Assembly: GCA_045631645.1 (NCBI GenBank)
Contig: JAZQVC010000035.1
Location: 1 to 52,230, forward strand
Direction: 5' to 3'
DNA from: SIG459 sp045631645
Lineage (GTDB): Bacteria > Bacillota > Clostridia > Oscillospirales > Oscillospiraceae
Length of the DNA stretch: 52,230 nucleotides
The notes beneath the pieces were generated by a model. It worked only from the letters and a program-made list of their open reading frames with translations. It was not told where the DNA came from and made no database searches. The position numbers were made by a program, and so were the translations under genes. Of this stretch, positions 1 to 7,686 are shown in pieces. How positions within the stretch are numbered: the stretch's first letter is position 1; each line of letters starts with the position of its first letter.

Positions 1-3000
1 GAAGAACCATCCCCGCCATTGGGGCTGAATGTACCGCCGTTAATGGTCAGGTCAGCAGTATTGTCAACTGCCTGTACCCATACCTGGCCGTTCATTGTGC
101 CGCCATTGATGGTCATATCGCCCTTCCACAGACGGATGGAACGATAGTTGGGTGTGGAAATTGTACCGCCGTTGATGGTTGTGGAACCAGAGTACTGGAA
201 GATGGCACAGATCATATGCTTTGCAAATGCCTGCTCGCCCAGATGCTCGATGGTTGCATTTTCAACGGTCAGGTTGCCTGTATTACGGATGGTGTAGGAG
301 CCCCAGCCGAAGGTGGGATCGCCCGCGCCGGTATCCTTGAAGGAAACTGTACCGTTCTTGATGGTCAGATCGCCCTTGTTGGAGATCATTTCAAAGGAAG
401 CTGTGCACTCCTTTTCCATGGAAACGGTCTTACCGTTCAGATCCAGAACGACTGTCTCACCAGCCTTGACAACATAGGGCTTCAGCAGTACGACTTCGTT
501 GCCTGCGTCGGACGCCAGAGCTTCTTCCAGAGTTGCAAAGTAGGTATTGCCGATCTTTGCAACAACAAACTTGGTGTTGTCGATGTTGTTGCTTTCGGTC
601 AGGGTTGTGCCTGTGCCCAGGTTGAATGCAACTGCATTGTTACCGTTAAAGGTATTGCCGGTTGCTTCAACAGAGGAACCCTGATTCTGCAGGACCCAGA
701 TACAAGCGCCTTCATACATATCATTGTTGGGATATGTGCAGTTCAGTGTTGCATCCTTAATAACAACTGTGTTGTTTGCGCCGTAGACATTGATGACGTT
801 CGCGCCTTCGTAGGAGCCGCCGTTAACAGTTACGGTGTGGCCTGTGCCATTGCCTGCAACATTAACTGCATAAGCCCAGTCGTTGGCGGAAGCATCGGTG
901 AAGTCGACGGAGCAGCTATTCAGTGTCAGCTTGACATTTGTCAGCGAAGGATCAACTGCAATACCGCGGACATCATTTGTGCCGACGCGAACAGCCTTGG
1001 AAACCACGTCAACCTTGTTCATTGTGACTTCAACATTGGAAGTTGTGACGCGGAATACGCGTGTTGCGGAGGATGTGACCTTATGATCATTACCGTTGAT
1101 GGTGATGGACTTGCCGATCAGAATGACCTCGGTAGCCTCGACATCAGCCAGCAGTGTGACAACTGCATTATCTGCGTTGTTAGCTGCTGTCATAGCAGCT
1201 GCGAAGGTTGCATAGTAGGTGTTGTTGACCTTTGCCTGTGCGTTGTCCTTGATATCTTTCAGGATACCGTCGACATTCTCGGCACGTGCGATGGTCAGTG
1301 TGACATCATCTGCACCAGTTGTAGCTTCATCAACGGTCAGCTTCAGTGTACCGTTGTTAACGGTATCGGGGTTGGAGCTGAACTCGTCGTGAGCATAAAC
1401 GCCGCCCTCGACCTTGGAGTTGACCAGATTCAGAGATGCGCTGTAATTGCCCTTGATCCAGATTTCGATACCGTTTGTGCCGCCCTTGATGTCGCAGTTG
1501 GTTGCTGTGCCGCAAGGTGCGGAGATCAGCAGACCTGTGCCCTGTGCATCAATGGTGACATTTTCCATGGAACCGATGACATTTTTGGTTGCGGTGCCGC
1601 AGTTATAGGTCTGGATACCGTTGGTCAGGCCTGCACCCTTGATGGTGACGTTCTTGATGGAATCCACGCGAACGGTGGAGCCTTCCTGAATAACGATACC
1701 GCCGATAACCTTGCTGGCATCGCCAACACCCGGGACATTGATGGTCAGGTCTTCGAATGCGGTGGCGTTCCATACCTTGATGGCTGCAACGGTACCTACA
1801 TGAACGATAGTACCATTCTTGATGGTAGCACCGCTGTTCTTGACGCTGATACCGCCGTAGGCATTACCGGTGGTCAGGGTATGCTTGCGCAGATCCAGAG
1901 TAATCGCCTTTTCGATCTTCAGCTGATCAGTGCCGTAGTCGATGTCAGCAGTCATGGTGATGGTAGCGCCATCCTTGGCAGAAGCCAGAGCTGCGTTCAG
2001 TTCAGCCTTAGTGGCAACCTTCTTGGGGTTGATAACAGCGCCTTCGGCGAGGGTAACCTTAGCACCGGAGTAAGGAACCCAAGTGTTTCCATCATAGGAA
2101 ACGCCGTTTGCGGTGAAGTAGCATTCACCATATACATTCACATTAACGGCCTTTGTACCTTCCTTAGTGTTAACACCGATAGGCGTCTGACCATTTAGGG
2201 TTACATCGATAGAAGCGTTCTCAATATTGATTGTGATTTGGACAGCGGATCTGACCAGAAGACCAGCCATACCAGTATAGTCAACATTCGTGATGTTTAC
2301 GGTACTGCACTTCTGGCTACTGGAAACATACACACAATCAGTGATTTTACAGTCTTTAATCGTCAGGCTGTTACCACTCTGAGTGAAGTAGACAGGATAG
2401 TACAAATTAGAAACTTTGCAATTTTTAATAGTGACATCACAGTTGCCGCTTCCAGCCTTAACAATGCCGCGAGATCCGTAGTAATTGCTTGCAGTCTGAG
2501 CGGAAGTCAGGATGCAGTTTTCGATTGTGACATCAGCAGTGGTTACGATCACAAATGTTTGCTCCGCAAAGAGTGTTGCATTCGTAACCTTCAGCACGCC
2601 ACCAGAATGTGTGATCATGCCGGAGAAGGTGTGATCATCACCATCAATGGTTATATTGACACCGCTGTTCTGCGCAAAAGTGAACACTTCAGCGCTGTCA
2701 GCAAGCAGAGTGATAATGTAATCACCGGCAGCCTTGTTAGCTTCAGTCATAGCTTCCTGCAGGCTTGCGTACTCAGTATCGCCGATTTTGGCGACAGGAT
2801 TCTCCACATACATAGCCACATCGGGAACGCATTCGCCGTCATGGCCGTCCATCAGGATGCAGGTCTCATCCTTCTGGCAGGGAGCTTCAACGAAGCACTC
2901 GTCTTCATGACCCTCGCCCAAAATGCAACCCTCAAGCAGGGTGCAGGGAGCAGACTCTTCCTCATCAAGAGTCTCCTCGGGTTCGGGTTCAAGGACGTCA

Positions 3001-3149
3001 TCGCCCTCATCAGGGATAATGACATTATCACCGTCGATGATAACATCGTCATCCTGTACGTCAGTAGCAAATACGCTTGCAGGTACAAAGCTGAATACCA
3101 TAACAAGCACAAGTGCCATGCTCAAGAAACGTTTAAATTTGTTTCCCAT
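1..3149 (-). CDS. Large secreted beta-helix-type surface protein, C-terminus beyond window
   Basis: The reading frame opens at an ATG preceded by AAAGGAA and stays open to the window edge, giving about 1049 residues without a stop. Residues 1-29 form a signal peptide (basic start, hydrophobic core, cleavage near VFA-T). An acidic linker follows, then two copies of a C-x5-C-x5-H-x3-C motif (about residues 70-110). The rest repeats modules that begin with a VAKIGDTxYASLQEAM-like segment and continue into runs such as LTINGGTFS and VTIKGAG, the pattern of right-handed parallel beta-helix (pectate-lyase-like) proteins. Such proteins are usually adhesins or polysaccharide-binding wall proteins in gut Clostridia; no catalytic residues are recognisable. 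The anchor (sortase or SLH) would lie outside the window. It has its own promoter and long leader, so it is separate from the polysaccharide operon upstream. Confidence 0.85.
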   Translation of the reverse strand, partial: MGNKFKRFLSMALVLVMVFSFVPASVFATDVQDDDVIIDGDNVIIPDEGDDVLEPEPEETLDEEESAPCTLLEGCILGEGHEDECFVEAPCQKDETCILMDGHDGECVPDVAMYVENPVAKIGDTEYASLQEAMTEANKAAGDYIITLLADSAEVFTFAQNSGVNITIDGDDHTFSGMITHSGGVLKVTNATLFAEQTFVIVTTADVTIENCILTSAQTASNYYGSRGIVKAGSGNCDVTIKNCKVSNLYYPVYFTQSGNSLTIKDCKITDCVYVSSSQKCSTVNITNVDYTGMAGLLVRSAVQITINIENASIDVTLNGQTPIGVNTKEGTKAVNVNVYGECYFTANGVSYDGNTWVPYSGAKVTLAEGAVINPKKVATKAELNAALASAKDGATITMTADIDYGTDQLKIEKAITLDLRKHTLTTGNAYGGISVKNSGATIKNGTIVHVGTVAAIKVWNATAFEDLTINVPGVGDASKVIGGIVIQEGSTVRVDSIKNVTIKGAGLTNGIQTYNCGTATKNVIGSMENVTIDAQGTGLLISAPCGTATNCDIKGGTNGIEIWIKGNYSASLNLVNSKVEGGVYAHDEFSSNPDTVNNGTLKLTVDEATTGADDVTLTIARAENVDGILKDIKDNAQAKVNNTYYATFAAAMTAANNADNAVVTLLADVEATEVILIGKSITINGNDHKVTSSATRVFRVTTSNVEVTMNKVDVVSKAVRVGTNDVRGIAVDPSLTNVKLTLNSCSVDFTDASANDWAYAVNVAGNGTGHTVTVNGGSYEGANVINVYGANNTVVIKDATLNCTYPNNDMYEGACIWVLQNQGSSVEATGNTFNGNNAVAFNLGTGTTLTESNNIDNTKFVVAKIGNTYFATLEEALASDAGNEVVLLKPYVVKAGETVVLDLNGKTVSMEKECTASFEMISNKGDLTIKNGTVSFKDTGAGDPTFGWGSYTIRNTGNLTVENATIEHLGEQAFAKHMICAIFQYSGSTTINGGTISTPNYRSIRLWKGDMTINGGTMNGQVWVQAVDNTADLTINGGTFSPNGGDGS

Positions 3150-3322
3150 CTTTTTATCATTCCTTTCGTAATGATTCCGGCTATGTATTGTTCCCCCTCG
3201 CTCTGCCGGACAAAAGCGAGTTCGTGCGCTGGGGTTTTCCTCCTCGCGGAGGTATGAGTTAAGCGTCCGGAGCATGCCCTACTTTGCGGCAAATGGGTAT
3301 ACTCCTACACGATACTTATACG
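3150..3322 (-). promoter_or_regulatory. Structured 5' leader with possible pseudoknot, candidate riboswitch or RNA regulator
   Basis: The predicted transcript has a ~170-nt leader. In RNA order it can form CCGGAC (3270-3265) with GUCCGG (3211-3206), CGCU (3265-3262) with AGCG (3230-3227), a GNRA-capped hairpin CCUCC-GCGA-GGAGG (3252-3239), and a hairpin CUCGCU/AGCGAG (3220-3215 with 3202-3197). The GUCCGG strand lies in the loop of the last hairpin, so these pairings together form a pseudoknot. I could not match it to a riboswitch class I know. The ribosome binding site is at about 3160. The pairings are seen; the regulatory role is inferred. Confidence 0.45.
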
Positions 3323-3328
3323 GATACT

Positions 3329-3357
3329 ATAATACCACCACATATATGGTTTTGCAA
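3329..3357 (-). promoter_or_regulatory. Sigma-A-type promoter of the beta-helix surface protein
   Basis: On the minus strand, TTGCAA (3357-3352), a 17-bp spacer, then TATTAT (3334-3329). Both boxes are close to consensus, and the site lies about 180 bp upstream of the start codon, leaving the long structured leader. Confidence 0.65.
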
Positions 3358-3409
3358 GAACTTTTAGGGGAATAAATGGATTTATTTATTCATATTTAAT
3401 AGATTTTTA

Positions 3410-3940
3410 TTGATATATAAAAGCGTTAAGAATGTATGTATGAAGGGGCAATCCCTCCGTTCCTTCGGGACACCTCGCTTTACACAAGGGAGGCTTTGGG
3501 GGCGCGGGTGGCGGCCATGGGCTCGCGCCCTACGGATGGCGGTGGGTGCGGTTTTCAGACACCTCACCCGACTGCCTTCGGCATCCACCTTCCCCTCAAG
3601 GGGAAGGCTTTGGATGGACGACGTTTGCTGCGCGGCGGGACAATCCCTCCGCCTCACATTCGTTCGGCACCTCCCTTTGCAAGGGAGGCTTTGGGGCGCG
3701 TCGGGAGATTTGCGGCGGGAGCGAGCCCTCGCCATACGGGAGGTGCTGTGGGGACGGCGGGAGCAAGCCCCCGCCCTACGGGAGGTGCGGCGTTTACGGC
3801 GTGCCGAGGTCGTCGCGCCCTATGGGGATCTAAATGCTGCGGGGGCGTAAGACGGAACGGTCAAAACCGTTCCCTACGAGACCGGGGGCATTGTTGGCGC
3901 GCTGAGGTCGTCGCGGCCTACGGATGGGGGGGCTTTGGGG
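3410..3940. repeat. Mosaic of short GC-rich palindromic intergenic repeats
   Basis: No credible gene lies here. Three related units occur at about 3449-3508, 3560-3616 and 3641-3700. Each combines a TTCGG tract, an ACCT(C/T)CC(T/C)TT...AAGGG(G/A)A(A)GGC inverted repeat and the tail GGCTTTGG. Two direct copies of another unit, of the form GCGGGAGC(G/A)AGCCC...CTACGGGAGGTG, lie at about 3714 and 3757. A third type, GAACGGTCAAAACCGTTCC, is near 3854, and a GAGGTCGTCGCG(G/C)CCTA unit occurs twice (about 3809 and 3905). The GC content is clearly higher than in flanking genes. This looks like stacked REP/MITE-like elements inserted into each other; open frames across it are repeat artefacts. Confidence 0.75.
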
Positions 3941-3942
3941 GC

Positions 3943-3976
3943 ATAAAAAATACCGGGGCACACTACATGCCCCGGA
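3943..3976 (-). terminator. Intrinsic terminator at the end of the polysaccharide locus
   Basis: Stem CCGGGGCA/TGCCCCGG (3953-3960 with 3968-3975) with a 7-nt loop. In the minus direction it is followed by a T-rich tract (3950-3944). It lies 17 bp after the stop of the last gene. Confidence 0.85.
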
Positions 3977-3992
3977 ATTTTAATTTACTTAT

Positions 3993-5174
3993 TTAGTCAT
4001 CAAAGTTGAAGTCCAGACCAACGGCGTTAAGAGCCTGCTGACGGGACAAAATAGCCTCATCACTCACAGCGCGAAGGACTTTCATCTTTTTCTTTATCTT
4101 ATATCGTCTATTCAACAAAACATCCACCGCTCTTATCACCCACACAATGGGCAACATCCAAGGCGCTTTATCCAATATTCTATATTTATCGTCATACATA
4201 AAGCTGCTTCTTGGCGGAAACAAAGCACGCAGCATAGCTTTCAATTTTGTGCCTTTGAGCTTGCCCTTTATCTTTGCATTTTTAACCTCTTTCGAATAAA
4301 CGTCAGATTCAATGCTGCCCCAAGCACCACCACTCAGAACATAGCTGCTGATAAGCTCGGTTACAGCGTCCTCCTCCCCTTCTCCGAACCAAAGGTCAAG
4401 AGTGCGAAGCATATTATCATAAAACTCAGCAAGGTGGAGCTTTCTCAGCTCCGCATGAATATACTCCTCGTCCATTTCTGGGAAATGACTTCGATATACA
4501 TAGAGATCCACAACTTGGCGGCAGCCGATACCGGACATTCGATAATGTCGGGCAAAATGTGCGAAAACGAATATAAATTCATCTTCATTGGTCATTGCGT
4601 AACGATGACCCTCCTGAAGACGGGCAAGATGCCAGCCGTTGCCGTAATAAGTATATAGTTCGGGATCCGTCGGCGGGCAAAGTTCCTTATGCAGCTCCAC
4701 GTGGAGATCCTCGCAGTTCCATTCACAAACATGCTCATTATCGCTCTTAGACTTGAAACCCAAAGACAGCATTGCTTCATTTATAAGCTGGTACTGCTCC
4801 GCGCGTATAAGAATATCCGCATCTCCCATAACGCGCATTTCAGGCTTGGGATAAAGCTTTTTCAAATTGCAGCCCTTCAAAGGCATATAATCAATGCCAT
4901 TTTCTTCGAACTTATTAAATATCGACTGGGCGGCGCGCATTTGTTTTTCGCTTCGGAGCATGGTTTTATAGTAGCCAAGGAACAGTTGCTGCATAATTGG
5001 ATCGGAATTTGCAACTCCACAGTTCAACGCGCCCACATAGGCAAGAGGCAACGCCCCCTGCTTGCTCATCAGGGTGCAGACTTCCTCCATGGAAAAGTCC
5101 GCAGGAAGCTCCCTCCCCTGCCCAGTGATTGCACTATTCAACAAATTTATGGCAGCGAGCTGCGTTGTGTTCAC
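3993..5174 (-). CDS. NTP_transf_5-type nucleotidyltransferase-fold protein
   Basis: 393 residues, GTG start chosen because GGAGG sits 7 nt upstream. The centre carries PLKGCNLKKLYP followed by MRVMGDADILI, whose GDxD acidic pair and downstream VELHKEL fit the uncharacterised nucleotidyltransferase family PF14907. Members occur in capsule and exopolysaccharide loci, but substrate and reaction are unknown; transfer of a nucleotide or phosphoglycosyl group is only inferred from the fold. There is no signal peptide or membrane segment, so it should be cytoplasmic. It is the last gene of the locus, 23 bp after the LCP gene and directly before an intrinsic terminator. The family call is fairly secure; the role is open. 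Confidence 0.75.
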   Translation of the reverse strand: MNTTQLAAINLLNSAITGQGRELPADFSMEEVCTLMSKQGALPLAYVGALNCGVANSDPIMQQLFLGYYKTMLRSEKQMRAAQSIFNKFEENGIDYMPLKGCNLKKLYPKPEMRVMGDADILIRAEQYQLINEAMLSLGFKSKSDNEHVCEWNCEDLHVELHKELCPPTDPELYTYYGNGWHLARLQEGHRYAMTNEDEFIFVFAHFARHYRMSGIGCRQVVDLYVYRSHFPEMDEEYIHAELRKLHLAEFYDNMLRTLDLWFGEGEEDAVTELISSYVLSGGAWGSIESDVYSKEVKNAKIKGKLKGTKLKAMLRALFPPRSSFMYDDKYRILDKAPWMLPIVWVIRAVDVLLNRRYKIKKKMKVLRAVSDEAILSRQQALNAVGLDFNFDD

Positions 5175-5197
5175 AGTTAATTCCTCCGGGGGCTAAA

Positions 5198-6181
5198 TTA
5201 CTTGGGGGCATAGAAAAGACGCAGGATAAGCTCATCCAGCTTCTGCTCATCAACGTAGAACTCATAGTATTCCTCGCCTAGAACATTCTCACCCTCAATG
5301 GAAACTATCTCCTTCAGGCTGTAATCGGCGCAACGTTCCATAAGTCCGCTTATAACTGTTACGGAGCAATCAGTTATCACATACTCGTCCACCTGATCGT
5401 GGAGCTTAAGCACAAAGGAATCGCTGCTTTCGATTTTATCAGTGAAGGATTTCATAAATCCCTGTATGTACTCCTGATGGCGTACCATTCGGGATATGTT
5501 AAGCTGGTCGCCCAGATCCTTTCTGGTCTGGACATAGCTGAGAGCCTCAGAACCCATAAGAGTGTGCTCTCCCTTTTTAATTCTGGGGTCAACCTTTGAA
5601 AAATCGTCAACCACGTTGACGGTTACGCCGCCAACAGCATCATTAAGAATGCTGATAGCATCCATATTCATTGCCACATAATGGTCAATGCTGATGCCGT
5701 AAAGGAAATTGGATATGGCTTCGCGGCTGTTCTCGCAGCTATCTTCAAGGCCTTCTCCATAAGTATGGGAAAGTGCCAGCTGTCCATAGTAAGTGCCGGC
5801 TCTTTTGCCGCCCAGACCAATAGCGGGAATTTCCATCATGGTATCACGGTTCAGGCAAAGAACAGTATAGGTCTCATCCACCTGATCAAGAATCAGCAGG
5901 AATACTGCGTCAGCCTCGCCATTATTGCGATAATTACCGCTGGAAACCACGGGTCCTCTCTCATCAATGCCAAGAGCCATAATAACCGTTATGTCCTGAC
6001 GGGGAAAATAGTCAACGCCCTCTCGGGTAATTGTCTTTGATACATGAACCTCTTCCTCAGTGGTGTCATTATAAAAAACAGTGGACTCCAAAATCCGGAG
6101 CCCACTGAATATCATAACAAGCACCAGAATCAGGATGAGGCCAAAGTAGAGAATTCTTCTTCTATGGCTATGTCTTCTCAT
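5198..6181 (-). CDS. LytR-CpsA-Psr (LCP) family polymer-to-wall ligase
   Basis: One N-terminal membrane helix (about residues 9-28) is followed by an extracellular LCP domain. Motifs include GIDERG, NRDTMMEIP (arginine for the pyrophosphate), LSHTYGEG, NDAVGGVTV, SYVQTRKDLGDQ and SRMVRHQEYI. LCP enzymes move undecaprenyl-pyrophosphate-linked glycopolymers onto peptidoglycan, so this is the likely final attachment step for the polymer made by the locus. An ATG three codons upstream (6190) is possible, but AAGGAT is better spaced from the ATG at 6181. Length (327 aa) is normal for the family. It lies between a sortase-type surface protein and the nucleotidyltransferase-fold gene. Confidence 0.9.
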   Translation of the reverse strand: MRRHSHRRRILYFGLILILVLVMIFSGLRILESTVFYNDTTEEEVHVSKTITREGVDYFPRQDITVIMALGIDERGPVVSSGNYRNNGEADAVFLLILDQVDETYTVLCLNRDTMMEIPAIGLGGKRAGTYYGQLALSHTYGEGLEDSCENSREAISNFLYGISIDHYVAMNMDAISILNDAVGGVTVNVVDDFSKVDPRIKKGEHTLMGSEALSYVQTRKDLGDQLNISRMVRHQEYIQGFMKSFTDKIESSDSFVLKLHDQVDEYVITDCSVTVISGLMERCADYSLKEIVSIEGENVLGEEYYEFYVDEQKLDELILRLFYAPK

Positions 6182-6212
6182 ACCTACCATCCTTATCCGG
6201 TTATAGAATTAA

Positions 6213-6899
6213 TCAAGCCTTCTTGCGGGAAGAAACAACACTAACAGTAACAATACCTGCAACACACAGAACCATCAGACCGATCCAAAGGGGCAGATAC
6301 TGACCCATGGTGTCACCGGTCTTGGGAGGCTGGCTGGAGCTGCCGCTATTAACTGCAAACAGTACGGGGCAGAAATGCTCAAACTCGCAGGTAACGGTGC
6401 CGTCACCATTGTTGGTGGTTTTGATATCGACCCACTGGCCATCCTTGTAAGCCTTGACAATGATATCGTCACTTGCGGCAATACCAAGCTTCAGGGTAAG
6501 AGTAATGATAACACCAGGCTTTGCCAGTTCTTCATCCTTGTTGCCGTGATCATCATCCTGTCGGCAAGCATTGTATGCGAAGTTAATATCAAAGAGCTCA
6601 CGGATTACATATCCATCACCGAGGCCGGGATCCATGCTGCCGTCATTGAGCTTTTCGTAAACCTCAAGAAGAAGGTCTCTCTCATCCTGGGTGATATCGG
6701 TGGTCTTTGCCTTGGCTTCGCCGATGGAAGTTATAACGATGCACTCACCGACACCTTCGCCATTAATCTCTGCACTAACAAGGACAGGACCATCTTTATA
6801 AGTAATACTGCCCACAAACTCATTCTCAGCAGCAAATGCGGGGCAGGCAAATGCAAAAATCATTACAAGGGCAATTGCAAGACTAATTGCTCTCTTCAT
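6213..6899 (-). CDS. Secreted sortase-type surface protein of unknown function
   Basis: The start at 6899 is preferred over one 13 codons upstream because GGAGATGAATTT precedes it and a signal peptide (MKRAISLAIALVMIFAF, cleaved near AFA-A) begins there; 228 residues result. The mature part is an unassigned beta-rich domain ending in NNGDGTVTCEFEHFCPV, a pattern common in clostridial surface proteins. The C-terminus carries PPKTGD, a hydrophobic span and RKKA, a sortase sorting signal of the (L)PxTG class in which P replaces L. No sortase lies in the window. Its place between CpsB and LCP suggests an envelope role with the polysaccharide, but no activity can be assigned. Confidence 0.75.
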   Translation of the reverse strand: MKRAISLAIALVMIFAFACPAFAAENEFVGSITYKDGPVLVSAEINGEGVGECIVITSIGEAKAKTTDITQDERDLLLEVYEKLNDGSMDPGLGDGYVIRELFDINFAYNACRQDDDHGNKDEELAKPGVIITLTLKLGIAASDDIIVKAYKDGQWVDIKTTNNGDGTVTCEFEHFCPVLFAVNSGSSSQPPKTGDTMGQYLPLWIGLMVLCVAGIVTVSVVSSRKKA

Positions 6900-6955
6900 A
6901 AATTCATCTCCATTCAAAAATAAAACGCAAACTGGCAATAATAATATACCAACTA

Positions 6956-7684
6956 TTATCTTAACAGAAATATATCATCTGTCAATACTTTATGCTCATA
7001 AAAGTTGATTTTATCAATCAATTTTGCGGAAGAGCCATCCTTTATATAGGATATTGCCGCCCCGAGATTTGGTTTTCTCTCCAAGATGTTGTGGCAATCA
7101 GAACCAAGAAGATGGATCTTATCTTCCTTCAGCAATCGCAATGCCATACGCTTTGTAGAAAATCTCAGGAAAAAGCTGGCATTGGCTTGCACAAGCACGG
7201 GCAATTTGCTCAGATTTTCAGGTATTGAATATGTCTGAAGAGGTCTGATATATCTGTCAACATGGGCAATAATAGGAACAAGTCCCTGTTTAACATATAT
7301 ATCCTCAAGTTCGCGGTACATAGCCATAGTCCATGGAGACTCGGGCATTTCTACCATAATATATTTCGAGGCGTCAATAGTGAGCTCCCGAAGCGTATCT
7401 GAACTGCTCATGCCGGGGAAAAAGTATACTTCAGCTCCAAGGCTGATTTGTGTAAAATCGCCCTGCTTTTCAAGTGCCTCAGCAAGATGCATGGCGCTTT
7501 CTGCTCTTCTTCTCAAAAAGCGCTCAGGTTTATCGTAATTTGCATAAAAATGGGGCGTTGCAACAACGCGCTCAATCCCCTGCTCCGCTTCCATACGAAG
7601 CAGAGCAAGGGATTCCTCTATCGACGAACTGCCATCATCAACTTTAGGGAGAATGTGGCTATGAAAATCGGTCAGCATCGACAT
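6956..7684 (-). CDS. CpsB/YwqE-type PHP-domain tyrosine-protein phosphatase
   Basis: 242 residues with the PHP metal-binding signature: DFHSHILPKVDDG at residues 5-17, ATPHF near residue 42, IIAHVDRY near residue 157 and LLGSDCHN near residue 196. In Gram-positive capsule systems this manganese-dependent phosphatase removes phosphate from the C-terminal tyrosines of CpsD-type kinases and so tunes chain length or export. That matches its position 2 bp after the fused CpsC-CpsD kinase, whose tail is tyrosine-rich. It should be cytosolic. Length and motifs are complete. Confidence 0.92.
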   Translation of the reverse strand: MSMLTDFHSHILPKVDDGSSSIEESLALLRMEAEQGIERVVATPHFYANYDKPERFLRRRAESAMHLAEALEKQGDFTQISLGAEVYFFPGMSSSDTLRELTIDASKYIMVEMPESPWTMAMYRELEDIYVKQGLVPIIAHVDRYIRPLQTYSIPENLSKLPVLVQANASFFLRFSTKRMALRLLKEDKIHLLGSDCHNILERKPNLGAAISYIKDGSSAKLIDKINFYEHKVLTDDIFLLR

Positions 7685-7686
7685 TA

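Noticed and set aside
216..3257. Plus-strand open frames of 660 and 339 codons
   Set aside because: They mirror the repeat-rich beta-helix gene on the minus strand; no ribosome binding sites or family motifs.
3150..3322. A c-di-GMP-I riboswitch before the surface protein
   Set aside because: A GGACGC segment is present, but the GCAAA receptor elements and the overall helix order of that class are missing.
3382..3996. Several Arg/Pro/Gly-rich open frames in the GC-rich gap
   Set aside because: All fall in the palindromic repeats, in many frames and on both strands, with no start signals.
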